DNA from: Nelumbo lutea
Taxonomy: Eukaryota > Streptophyta > Magnoliopsida > Proteales > Nelumbonaceae
Direction: 5' to 3'
DNA: 64,000 bases
NCBI GenBank assembly: GCA_022828595.1
Contig: JAKGHH010000005.1
Coordinates: forward strand, 63,173,655 to 63,237,654
Part shown: positions 9,900 through 20,740 of the stretch, one piece after another
How positions within the stretch are numbered: position 1 is the stretch's first letter
How the letters are laid out: each line of letters starts with the position of its first letter
Position numbers and translations under genes: made by a program
Notes under the pieces: model-generated
What the model was told of the DNA's origin: nothing
What the model saw: only the letters and a program-made list of their open reading frames with translations
The model's database searches: none

Positions 9900-11180
9900 G
9901 TCTCTAATATCAATGTCAAACTCTTACAACAAAAGGATCCTCCTTATTAGTCTTGGTTTTGAGTTTTTCTTGGTAAGCAAGTGCCTTAATGCTGAGTGAT
10001 CTGTGTAGACAATGATTTTGGACAATATCAGTTATGAACAAAACTTGTCAAGTGCAAATATTACTACTAGTAGCTCCTTTTCGGTGGTGGTGTAATTGAG
10101 TTGGGGTCCATTCAAGGTTCTGCTAGCATAGTAAATTGGCTGAAAATGTTTGTTCACTCTTTGTCTTAAAACAACTCCTATAGCAGAATCACTCGCATCA
10201 CACATTAATTCAAATGGGAGAGTCCAATCGGGTGCTACCATGATAGGTGCATGGATTAATTTGTCTTTCAAGATGTTGAAAGCATGAAGGCATTCAATTG
10301 AAAATTCAAAAGTCACTTCTTTCTGAAGCAAGGTAGATAATGGCTTGGCAATTTTTGAGAAATCCTTAATAAACCTCCTATAGAATCCTACATGTCTTAA
10401 GAAACTTCTCAAAGAACGAATAGATGTTGGGGTGGCAACTTTCAATTGCCTCCACCTCGGCCTTGTCAACTTCTATACCTCTTTGAGAGATCTTGTGGCC
10501 AAGCACTATGCCTTCTTGCACCATAAAATGACATTTCTCCCAATTCAACACAAGTTGTGTTTCTTCGCATCTAGTAAGCACCTGTTCCAAATTATTCAAA
10601 CATGCATCAAACGAAGAACCGAAAACTAAAAAAATCATCCATAAAGAGCTCAATAAAATTTTCAACCATATCAGAAAATATAAACATCATACATCGCTGA
10701 AAGGTTGTTGGGGCATTGCATAACCCAAAGGGCATCCTTCGGTATGCAAAGGTACCATATGGGCAAGTAAAAGTGGTCTTTTCTTGGTCTTCTGGTGCAA
10801 TTGGTATCTAGTTGTACCCTGAATATCCATCCAAGAAATAATAATACTCATGCCCAGCTAGCCTCTCTAACATTTGGTCCATAAATGGGAGAGGGAAATG
10901 GTCCTTCCGGGTGGCTTCATTTAATTTTCTATAGTCAATACACACACGCCATCCAGTGACGGTTCTAGTAGGCATGAGTTCATTTCTCTCATTTGGAACA
11001 ACAGCCATACCCCCTTTTTTCGACACAACTTGCACAAGGCTTACCCAAGAACTATCAGAAATAGAATAAATGATCCCGACATCTAATAGCTTAATTATTT
11101 CAGCCTTTACCACTTCTTTCATGTTGGGGTTCAGGCTCCTTTGGGACTGAACGGAAGGCTTGCTGTCCTCTTCCATCAAA
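9900..11180 (-). pseudogene. Athila-like reverse transcriptase and RNase H, broken
   Basis: RT starts near 11180 with WRVCIDYRKLNEATRKDHFPLPFMDQML. The catalytic box appears as FMDDF at about 10630-10645, where most Ty3 elements have YxDD, and HKISQRGIEVDKAEVEAIE marks the end of RT. RNase H follows at 10330-9990 with MCDASDSAIGVVLRQR and YYASRTLNGPQLNYTTTEKELL. Stops or frameshifts occur near 10808, 10665, 10430 and 10030. Confidence 0.9.
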
Positions 11181-12245
11181 ATTCTGAGTACAGATTGATG
11201 GAGTAATGCAATTGATATCCTCTACCTTCCAAGCTATAGCATTTTTGTGTTCTTGCATCACTCTTAATAACTTTTCTTTTTGTAAGGGATTTAGTACTGC
11301 GAAAATTATTACGGGGAGATCTGATGGTTCCTCAAGGAAAGCATACTCTAAATGGGAAGGTAATTGCTTCAATTCAAGGGTGGGGGGTTCTTGGGATGAT
11401 GGCTTATCTGATGGTCTAAGCAATTTGCCTAAGTTCTCTAACTTGAGAAACCCCTTTCCCTTGAATTGAGGCTTATCATTTAGGTATGCTATCATGAGGT
11501 TTAATTCTTCATTTTCTCCTTTTTCCAGGTCTCCCTGCTGGAGGCAGAGTTCAAGAGGATCAACTAATCTACTTACCTGGAAGCATTCATCAATTGTCAA
11601 TTCAATGGCATCAATCATAAAACAAGAATCATCACTAGAGGGTGCATGTTTCATAGCATCAGACATTTTTAAAATAACCTCCTCATCTTGTATCCTAAGG
11701 CTGAGTTGTCCTTGTTGAACATCAATCATTGCTTTCTCGGTAGTCAGGAAAGTTCTCCCTAAGATCAGTGGGACTTCTACATATTCTTGCATGTCTAACA
11801 CAATGAAATCAACTGGAAAAATGAATTTGTCAACCTTAACTAAAACATCTTCTATTATCCCCCTAGGATGTCTAATGGATCTATCAGCCAATTGTAATGC
11901 CACTCTAGTGGGTTGGGGTTCATTCAATCCCAATTTCTTGAAGATAGAATATGGCATTAAATTGATGCTAGCTCCCAGGTCACATAAAGCTTTTTCAATT
12001 TTCAGATTTCCTATAGTACAAGGAACAGGGAAACTCCCTAAATCTTTAAGTTTCTGAGGTAGCTTGTTCAGAAGGATAGTAGAACATTCCTCATTTAAAG
12101 CAACTGTAGCCACATCTCACAGTTTCCTTTTGTTTGACAATAATTCTTTCAAAAACCTTGCATAGTGTGGCATCTGGGCTAAAGCATCAGCAAAAGGGAT
12201 ATTAATGTGTAAACTTTTAAAAATTTCAAGAAACTTACCAAATTC
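11181..12245 (-). pseudogene. Athila-like aspartic protease region
   Basis: The protein reads through NKLPQKLKDLGSFPVPCTIGN to the active site CDLGASINLMPYSIFKKLGL, where the catalytic DLGAS motif is intact. It continues with VPLILGRTFL, the usual second protease motif, and then a long linker to RT. Sequence before 12113 (PHYARFLKELLSNKRKL) belongs to the same reading but is cut by a stop near 12115. Confidence 0.88.
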
Positions 12246-12329
12246 CTTCTCCAATTTCTATTGCTTCAGCCTGTTAGGGAATGTAACTTGTGGCTGCTGG
12301 TGCATCCCTTGTTGTGCTTCTGGTTGTTC

Positions 12330-13724
12330 CTACTTTTGTTGTTCAGTCCCAAGACTTGTTTCTGCCTTGGGTTCAGCCCAATTCTTCTTTTTTACCTCAG
12401 GCAACTCTTTTCCAATTCTTAAGGTAATAGATTGCACCTGCTCTTGCGAATTCACTTCAATGTTGCTTGGAAGAGTTCCTGGCATTCTAGAAGAGATTAA
12501 TTGTGCCAATTGCCCCACTTGGTTTTCTAGATTTTTGATTGAGGCTTTCTGGTTCTGGAACCTGGTTTCTGCACTTGTTATAAATTTTGTCATTAGATCC
12601 TCCAAATTGGACTTTGGTTCGGGCTGATGATAAGTCTGGTGGAAAGGCTTTGAAGTATGCTAACTTGGCCAAGGCTGATTTGAATGTCCCCTCCATCCTG
12701 GGTGAAAGGTATGGCAACCTTTGTAACCCTGCTGTCTTGACAAATTACTGACATAGTCGACTTGTTTAGTAGATGGCCTAAACTGATTGCCAACTTGGCA
12801 GTCAGTGCGGATGTGGCCTCCCCGACACAATTCACAAGTAAGAGGCTGCACATGCATGGCAGCTATCTGTATTTCATCAATTTTCTTATTGAGTGCTCCT
12901 ATTTGTGCAGATAGTTTCGTATATGTATCAACATTATGTAGGCCTTGCTCCTTCCTAGTTTGAGTCCTTTCAAAATGCCATTGATAGTTGTTGGTTGCTA
13001 TTTCCTCAATAAGTGCATGGGCAACCTCAGGAGTTTTATTATTTTTGGATCCTCCAGCTGCAGCATCTAGTATGGTCTTATTTGAGTCAGTAAGACCATT
13101 ATAGAAAGTTTGCACTTGTAGCCAAATGGGGAGGCCATGGTGAGGAACTCTCCTTAGCAGCTCCTTGTATCGTTCCCATGACTCGTATAAAGATTCCCCC
13201 TCTTGCTGGAAAAAAAGTAGTGATGTCATTCCTCATTTTAGCAGTTTTAGAAGGGGGAAAATATTTAGAGAGAAAACAGTTGGCCATTTCATCCCACGTA
13301 GCTATTGATCCTGCTGGTAATGAATTCACCATGCTTTGGCTTTATCCTTCAAAGAAAATAGGAATAACCTCAGCCTAATGGCATTATCACTTACCCCATT
13401 ATGTTTGAAGGTGTCACATATTTCTAAAAAGTTAGAAATGTGTGCATTGGGATATTCGTGGGCCAAACCACAGAATTGCATCATGTTTTGAATCATTTGT
13501 ATGATGGCCGGTTTGATCTCAAAGTTGTTAGCAGCAATATTGGGCCTGATAATGCTAGAGGTAGCTCCAGTGAGTGTGGGTTTGGCATAATCCATCATAG
13601 TTCTTTGTTCAGCCATTTCTTGTGCTTCTTGTCTGACTTGCTTAGTAACTTTCAAACGGACATGGAGAGTCCTTTCAATCTCTGGGTCATAAAGAATCTT
13701 CTCTAGTTCCGGTCTGCTTGTCAT
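12330..13724 (-). pseudogene. Athila-like gag, broken
   Basis: The capsid-type domain runs from the Met at 13724 through FLEICDTFKHNGVSDNAIRL and LPAGSIATWDEMANCFLSKYF to GESLYESWERYKELLRRVPHHG. The nucleocapsid knuckle CELCRGGHIRTDC fits the CX2CX3HX4C form found in Athila gag. Frameshifts lie near 13330 and 13215, and a stop falls near 12660. The C-terminal part with NLENQVGQLAQLISSRMPGTLPSN, also typical of the clade, ends near 12330. Confidence 0.9.
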
Positions 13725-15384
13725 AAACTATAAAGGTAAGAGCAATAAAGAGGGCAAAATTCAAAAAAGAATATAAATAACTAATTCTATTACAACTGAA
13801 AATGTATAGTGAATTATTGGAATAAAAACCTACATTCTAACATAAATAAACGAAGTTGACTTTACTGAAAGCAGATATGAACCAACATCTTATTCAAGGT
13901 TCCAATATGCACTTCTTATCTACAGCAACCAAATTCAGATTCAATTCAGTTGAGTTCAAACTTGCAACCTTTTGGTATTGTTGGTCCATAGATAAAATAA
14001 CAAACAATAATTCAGATCTAAGCTGTATATACACACTCATTGGTATACACCACAATATACATCCATTAAGGTTAGGATCAGATCTGTCATGCTTTAGGGC
14101 TGATATCAGATTTGAATTGAAAAATATATTAAGAGGACCTGAAATAAATTGAAACTAGTCCTGAGTTAGGCTTGGTTTAAGGATTTTAAGCTTTACATTT
14201 GAAGCCCAAACCTGTATAACTTAAGCATATCAAACACTTGCTAAGACATGAAAATCAGGTCTGCAATGTTTGGTATTGTTAACTGCTACAAATCAGATCT
14301 GATGTGAGCAGTTTTACAGAACAAAACTCACTCCATATATAATTCAGATCAGATCTCATATCAGTCTAATTAGAAAATAGAGCTGGTCATCAAAAACTTT
14401 AAGTTTAGTAATGGACATCCAAGCCTGTGTGCTCATATTAAGTGATTGCAGAAACCTAAAATCAGGTCTACAACTTTATACTGTAAGTAGCCTTGATTAA
14501 GATCTGAATGCCAATACATTACAATAAAAAATATGAAGCTCTTTTTTTTTTTTTTGACCTTTCAGGCCTCACCAACTTCAGTCCCAACCAATCAAAGCAT
14601 CAGTCTTCAGAAAATTCAGATTGGGTGCAAATGATCTAAAACAAAACATTAGTCCTCAGAGAATTCAGATCTCATACTGCCTCAGATTCTCATGCACTTC
14701 AGATCTGATTTTACCATTCATGGCTTACATTTTCATCAATGAGGCAAGTCTGATGTATCCAATTGTGACTGGGGTGGTGTTACTACCTGAAGTCACATCA
14801 GAATATAGTGGATGCAGGTCTGAGTTCGGATGAACTCAGATCTGAACCTAGCAGAATACAGACCTGCAATCGGCTGAACTTAGATCTGAACTTCAGATTT
14901 GAGTTTCAAATCCGAAAGTCAGGTTTGAGTTTCAAATCTGAAAGTCAGATTTGAAGTTCAGATCTAAAAGCTCTCATGCTATTCTTTCATTGTTTTTTTT
15001 TTCTTTTTCTATATTTTTTTTTTTCTTTTTAGAAAGGAAGAAAGCTAAAACAAAATACAGCAATGCAACCAAACTCTTTTTGGATGAGTGTAGCTCTAAT
15101 TGCTAAATGCAATTCAGATCTGAACTCATTTAGAGATGTATAATTTTTTTTTTCCTTTTGGAGGTAATAGAATCACAAATAAGAGAAAACATATATACTT
15201 CCGCAACACTATAACTAAAACACAGGATGCAACAATCAATTATCAATAGAAGAACCATGGCTCCATCAATGCAGACCTTGCTGTCAAGGCTAAAATGTAA
15301 GATGAAAAATTGAAACCAGCCATGAATGCAATGCTAAAAACCAAATTAAGAATGACCAATAGTTCCTAATATTACTTCCATAAA
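13725..15384 (-). other. 5' leader of the Athila-like element
   Basis: About 1.66 kb between the primer site and gag without coding capacity. It carries roughly eleven copies of AGATCT-centred motifs, often CAGATCTGA, and long T/A runs (14540-14555, 15000-15030). Confidence 0.7.
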
Positions 15385-15402
15385 TCCCCGGCAACGGCGC
15401 CA
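15385..15402 (-). promoter_or_regulatory. Primer binding site for tRNA-Asp
   Basis: The plus strand reads TCCCCGGCAACGGCGCCA, which matches the 3' end of plant tRNA-Asp with CCA as I recall it. The element's own strand is therefore complementary to that tRNA for 18 nt. It starts a few bases inside the 5' LTR and is the primer usual for Athila elements. Confidence 0.85.
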
Positions 15403-15408
15403 AAAACT

Positions 15409-16962
15409 TGGTGTGGCTCATTGTGACACTAGTAAGTGCACTAGTCGTTCAAGTAATAAAGTAGTGAGTGAAGTATCGTTCCCACAAGATTTAGGAAACA
15501 AGTATCAATACTAAATTGAGTACTTCTTATCTGATTAACAAATAAATCAAAACTTTAACGAAAGCTAAAAATCCTAAATTAAAATCTATCTAAATCATTG
15601 GCTCAATTGCCTTCAAATCAGGTTAGAAGAGTAAGCAGAAAAAGTCTATTTCAGAATTCAGCAATATATCAAATTGGATCATTCGAATAAATCATGATTG
15701 AGCCTTGGTTTGGTCAGACCTCAAGCTCATGAACAGCTTCTTTCGAGTGGCATGTTCATCTATGCATGAGTGATGATCCTCATATCTCTAACAAGAATCT
15801 AATCCCCATACATGCATTTCTTCAAACACTTTTAAGGCATCAATTCAAAACTGAATTGATCACCAACTGAATTGTACAAGTTATCTCTAATCTTGCATCC
15901 AATTTAGTTCTTGAATAGTAGATCTAAATTCCTAGAGTCTCTCTCAAGCACTCTCGGAATTCCAAGCTTTAGATCCATTCGGCCAATAAGAAAATTGTAG
16001 ATCTGAATTATCTTTCAAGCAATTCAGATCTTGCAATCTCAGATCTGAGAATTCAGATCTGAGTTTTGAAGGTTAGTTGGTCAAATTAATCTACAAAAAC
16101 ACCCTTATTCAAGAAACTCCAAGTACAATTCATGACCATTCGAATGAATAAAAAATGAATTAGATTGCTGAACTGAAATTTTACAAGCTGAAATACATCA
16201 AGGAAGAATGGAAGAAAGAGAAAGAAGAAAAAAAATATAACAAAGAAACAGAATTCAAATTAAAGGAGAATGAAACTATAATTGAGTTATTACAAATGAT
16301 CTTTGAATCATAAACCCCTAATTTCGAACTCACCTTCTCTTCTTGCTTGCTTGACTTGAACTTCCTTCAGCCCTTATTCTTCTTCTTCCTTGCGCTTAGC
16401 CTTCTTCTCTTCTCTTCTCTCAAGGTGGCTGAACCTCTAAGAGTGGGAGAGCCTTCCTCTCAAGCAATTGAACACCTCTCCCCCCTCCTAGAGGCCTCCA
16501 TATATAGTTTTTCAAGGGGGCTCTTGCCCCTTCTTGAAGCCTCTAGAATGGGGTGTATTATACCCCTTTCTTGATCTTTCTAGAGCTCTCTTGAAAGCCT
16601 CCTAAGGGCTACTATTTGGGCTGCGCTTAGGCTCTCTCTTTGAGCTGCTCTTTTGGGCTGAGAATGGGCCTTCTTTGATGGGCCGAATTCTACTCTTAGC
16701 TAGGCTTTCTTTTCTTGGATTTTCTCAAGGAGTCCACTTGATCTTCTTGGGCCGAAGTGCTCTCTTTTGCTTCCACAAACGGGCTGGGCTGAATTTGGTC
16801 TTTTTGAACCTTCTTTTCTTGCCTTTTTCCTTCTTTTTCTTGGATTAATTACCCCTGAAACTTATTCTTAGCATTAAGCTAAATTAAGGCAAAAATTAAT
16901 AAAACCGACATAAAAATCCATGCTAAAGTTTCTCAAAAAATAAATAAATTGTAGGTTCATCA
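15409..16962 (-). repeat. 5' LTR of the Athila-like element
   Basis: It pairs with 5748-7313. At its inner edge the expected CACACATCA appears as CACACCA, a 2-bp loss that explains the slightly different boundary. The outer edge TGATGAACC is intact and followed by GTTGA. Confidence 0.92.
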
Positions 16963-17273
16963 GTTGAAACCAAACCTGACCTTCTGACATCCCTAATTAC
17001 ATCTAGCAAAACAAAACAAATAAAACCAAATCAAGAAATTGTCTGTCATATATTTGTTGTTCACTAATTTAGCTTAATCACGGGAGAGAAAAGAAGATTT
17101 GGGGATTGGGAATGATTACCATATCCCCACTCCCACAGAAATCACAGTGGCACCCACGGAGGGTGCCCCACAACACCTCCTACGCATGTATTGGGAACAT
17201 CTCCCCATGATAAGTATGGAAGTGTTCTTAATGCATGGTGAGATGTCTATATGGGGCGCCTCTATGGGGTGTC

Positions 17274-17361
17274 AATGTGTTGTTTGGTTTAAAGGAAAAG
17301 GCAGGGAAAAAAAGAAAAATATTAGGAAAACCTATACATTTCCTTCAAACCAAATACAGCC
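17274..17361. mobile_element. Short Tourist-like MITE (decayed left end)
   Basis: The right end CCTTCAAACCAAATACAGCC is followed by TAA. The left end TGTTGTTTGGTTTAAAGGAAAA is its imperfect inverted match. It belongs to the same GGCTGTGTTTGG-ended family as the copies at 19191 and 45053. Confidence 0.6.
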
Positions 17362-17878
17362 TAAGTGTCTATTTTTATGCTAAAAGAAAGTAAAGTGGGC
17401 CAAAATCCACTATTAAGTTCATTTTTTCTTCTCTCCTTTTATAGAGAGAGTATAAAACATAAATCAGAATTTATGTTAAACTCATTTGCACTTCCATAAA
17501 TTGTACTTCAAACAAATAATGTCTTACGTTAAGGAGCTTAGCCAGAAGCCTACCTGAGTTAATTAGTATTTCAGGTCTTGTGTAGTCTCAAAGCTTTTCT
17601 GGGTTGGGCTCCCAAGGCCAGGTGCCACGACCCTAATTCAACCCTAAACCCAACAAGTGCAATGCCAACCTTAGAGTTAGAATGTATTGCTAACCCAACT
17701 CTAAGTAATCTGATTTTCATAACAGAGTTGAGATGAGTCAGGTAAGCGTGATAAATGCATGACAAAAATCTCAAATGGACAATGGTTATGCAGATGCATA
17801 ATTGAAACTGAACTGACATTATCGGTTTCGGTTTATGATCATTTGTTTCTTCGATTTTATGTTTTGTTATATATATAA
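17362..17878. other. Gene-free spacer
   Basis: No gene, RNA or repeat structure was recognised here apart from short AT-rich runs. Confidence 0.45.
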
Positions 17879-18434
17879 GGGAAAATTCCACTTTATTACC
17901 ATGAACTTTGAGGGTAATGTCAAGTTAGTATCTGAATTTTCAAACATGTTACTGCAATATCTAAACTTTCAACAAGTGTTAAGTTGGTCCCTGCCATTAA
18001 TCAACCATTAGTTATTTGTTGAAAATATCAAAATTACCCTTCAAAAGAAGACTGTTGTTTTCTACCTTGAGACTAAACAGGTTGAATATTTGAGATTTTA
18101 AACTAATAAAGTCATTGTCTTCTACCTTTAGATCTGAAACACATTCTTGTCTAATTATTTCTTTGCTTTCAATTATTGTTTCCCTCTATCATATTTCATG
18201 TCTTTCTCTCTTTTTCTTTGAAGATAACCAGTTCAATCTCAAGATAGAAGACAATGAACAGTGTCTTCTTTTGAAAAATAGTTTTGACATTTTTAATAGA
18301 TAAATGACAGCCGGTTAATGGCATGGACCAACTTGACACCTTTTGAAAGTTTAGGTATCGCATTGACGTGTTTGAAAGTTTGGATACTAACTTGACACTA
18401 CCCCAAATTTCAGGGTACTAAAGTGGAATTTCCC
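17879..18434. mobile_element. 556-bp inverted-repeat element with a 9-bp target duplication
   Basis: The ends GGGAAAATTCCACTTTA and TAAAGTGGAATTTCCC are inverted matches, extending inward with mirrored phrases about TAGTACC and TTGACAC. The 9-mer TATATATAA lies on both sides (17870-17878 and 18435-18443). A 9-bp duplication suggests a Mutator-like origin, although the AT repeat weakens that evidence. No transposase frame is present. Confidence 0.65.
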
Positions 18435-18539
18435 TATATATAATTAATATAGAGATAACATATGATATTCAGGTTGGTTTGATGAACTATTGGTTTTTTC
18501 TAAGTTAACCAAAATCTGAATCTGCCCTTTGGATTTTCT

Positions 18540-18970
18540 AGGTGTGAGAACACACAAAAATTAAAACACACACACACACAATTTGGGTACTGGGTTTGAG
18601 CCCAGATCTCCTGCCTACGAGAACTCTACCCACGTTTGTCACAGCATTATGCAGGGGGAGATGTTCCCAATTCACATGGAGTGGTGTATTGTGGGTAGGC
18701 GTGAGCAGAGTTCTTGTGAACAGAAGATCTGGAGTCACTGGGTTTACCCAGTTGCTAGTTTTGGGGGGTATGGGTGGGTGGGGCAAGGACAGTTCCAAAA
18801 TTGGCTGCCCAAACTTTTTTTGAAACTGTATTGTTAGTTATAGGGCAGCCAATTTTGGAACTGCCCTTGCCCCACCCACCCCCTCCCCCCAAATCTAACA
18901 ATGGATAAACCCAATACCCAAAATGTGTGTGTGTGCTTTTTTTTTTTTAATTTTTGTGTGTTCTCATACC
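18540..18970. repeat. Nested foldback (hairpin) sequence
   Basis: Outer arms: GTGAGAACACACAAAAATT (from about 18542) pairs with AATTTTTGTGTGTTCTCA (to about 18966), and the (AC)n tract near 18570 pairs with the (GT)n tract near 18925. Inner arms: GGGTGGGTGGGGCAAGGACA...GGCTGCCC (18770-18811) pairs with GGGCAGCC...CCTTGCCCCACCCACC (18843-18882) around a loop of about 30 bp. The left arm alone carries a smaller imperfect inverted repeat (CCAGATCT...AGAACTCT, 18603-18730). Short frames in the arms mirror one another and are not genes. Confidence 0.8.
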
Positions 18971-19190
18971 TCGGTAGATGAATGGCAATGGATTCGATGG
19001 AAGTAGATACAATCAAGACAAAACTGAAGGGTGAGAGGTTATCTCACTATATTCTCTTTAAAAATTTATTGTGATGATCGAATGCGTTGAGTCCTCAAAC
19101 ATGAGTTTGATATTGTGTGTAAACATTAATTAAATCTAATTGAATATAACCGAAGAAGAATGTCCAAAAATCAAGATAAATAGAAATTTA

Positions 19191-19318
19191 GGCTATGCTT
19201 GGTTTGAAGGAAAAGGTAGGGAAAGGAAGGGAAAAGGCAGGAACCCTATACAAGGTTTGTAAAGGTTTCCCTACCTTTCCCTTCCTTCCCTATTTTTTCC
19301 TTCAAACCAAACACAGCC
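19191..19318. mobile_element. 128-bp Tourist-like MITE
   Basis: The ends GGCTATGCTTGGTTTGAAGG and CCTTCAAACCAAACACAGCC are nearly perfect inverted repeats, and the interior GGGAAAGGAAGGG pairs with CCCTTCCTTCCC. It is flanked by TTA on the left and TCA on the right, one change from the 3-bp TTA/TAA duplication of PIF/Harbinger elements. Confidence 0.75.
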
Positions 19319-20740
19319 TCAATGTTTTATCTCTTCTCGAAGATCACCAATTTGATAGACCTAAACAATACCAGGTTTTCTCTTCTGAAAATAAGCCCCA
19401 TGCTAACTTTCTCATCTGAAAACATGAATGATGACCATGCAGGAAAGGAAGACGAGAGTGTTTCCTCCTCGGAGTCACCCGTGGCATAATGTGGCAGACT
19501 GGGACAGATGGCTTGACAGATTAGACTCCAAATACCACCATCCCCAACCTTGAGCACACTTTCTGTTGCAATGGGGTTTACAGTTGCTGAATGCTTCCTC
19601 TGTTTTTGAGTTAGAGTTTCGGGGTGTGAGATTGAAAGATGAGAAAGTAAAGTTTCTTTTAAGATTAATTTTGTCAAGTTCTATGTACAATAAAAGGGTA
19701 AAATGGGTATTTTGAAAAAAATACTGCATCAGGGGGAATGTTTTCTTGTGGGTCAGTGATAGAAGGGAGGTTTGTATTGAATTTTTCAAAAATTCAGGAG
19801 AAGTTTTTATTAAAGTGAAACTTGAGGTTTGTTGAGTTTTCCAAAAATTCAGGAGAGGATTTTGTTAAACTGAAACTTGAGGGGAGTTTTTACGATTGCC
19901 AGAAACCTCAGGAGAGGTTTTTATATTTACCCTTAAATATATGTGAAATTATTTCATGCATGAAATTAACCTCTCCTTGAATTAAACCTTCTGCTTTGAC
20001 GATGAAAAACGAATTATTTGCCGGTAATTAACTATAAGATTTTATTAGAACACTTGTCAAAAAGACAACAAAGTATAATGGGACTTCACCAAGGCTTGGC
20101 GTTCAGCTTGTGTTAGTCATGGATGGATTGAATAAACTTACTTTAGGAGGTCCTATGATGCATTTTGTTTATTGATTATGTAAATATTAATTGATGAAAT
20201 TAAAGAAAGATTAAATGCAAAATTAGGTAGTGTTGGATAAACTTCAGAATTCATGCTTTCAAATCCCAAAAGCACAAAACCCCAACATTAGGCTTTGTGT
20301 GGCTTAAAAGAAAGTGCTTTGACTTCAGATTATAATGTTTTTTGAAACCAATTCTTACCCAATACTCAAAATACTTTTTTGCTAAATTCTGTTTTTTCAC
20401 AACCTAGAGCTGCGAAAATAAGTAGGACAAAAATAAAATGTGTACAATATAGTAGTACTAGTAGTATTATTACTAATAGTAATAGAATGAAAATTAGGAT
20501 ACACTTGGATTGGAGAAAAAGAGATATCTCAGTGTGGCATCTTCCATTACCTTGGTTCTATATTCCATACCAAGGAATGACTGATGACATGAATACACCA
20601 ATGGATCAATAGGCAATAGGTCTAATCAACAGATTAGGGATGTTAGGGGGTCAGGTTAGGGTCAAGTTAGGGTTTTGATTAAACTCGAGTCAGGTTCCGG
20701 TTGTGTTCAGGTTTTGGTTGGCCTGTCCCACCAGGTCATG
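19319..20740. other. Intergenic sequence with a short direct repeat
   Basis: No gene recognised. 19788-19945 holds two to three direct copies, about 60 bp apart, of AAATTCAGGAGA(A/G)G followed by GAAACTTGAGG. From 20640 onward GGGTCAGGTTAGGGTCAAG-like runs resemble edges of the GGGTT-rich elements. Confidence 0.4.

Larger units (their letters stand above)
5743..16967 (-). mobile_element. Complete Athila-like Ty3/gypsy retrotransposon, inactive
   Basis: Two LTRs (5748-7313 and 15409-16962) flank about 8.1 kb, and both outer edges carry the same 5-bp target duplication GTTGA (5743-5747 and 16963-16967). Read on the minus strand the order is LTR, tRNA-Asp primer site, long leader, gag, protease, RT, RNase H, integrase, long 3' spacer, polypurine tract, LTR. 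The primer site, the gag type, the CX2CX3HX4C knuckle and the absence of a chromodomain indicate the Athila clade. By eye the LTRs differ at several percent of positions, and every coding domain contains stops or frameshifts, so the insertion is old and cannot move by itself. Confidence 0.92.

Noticed and set aside
15385..15402. tRNA-Asp gene
   Set aside because: Only the 3' 18 nt match; there is no cloverleaf upstream. It is the retrotransposon primer site.
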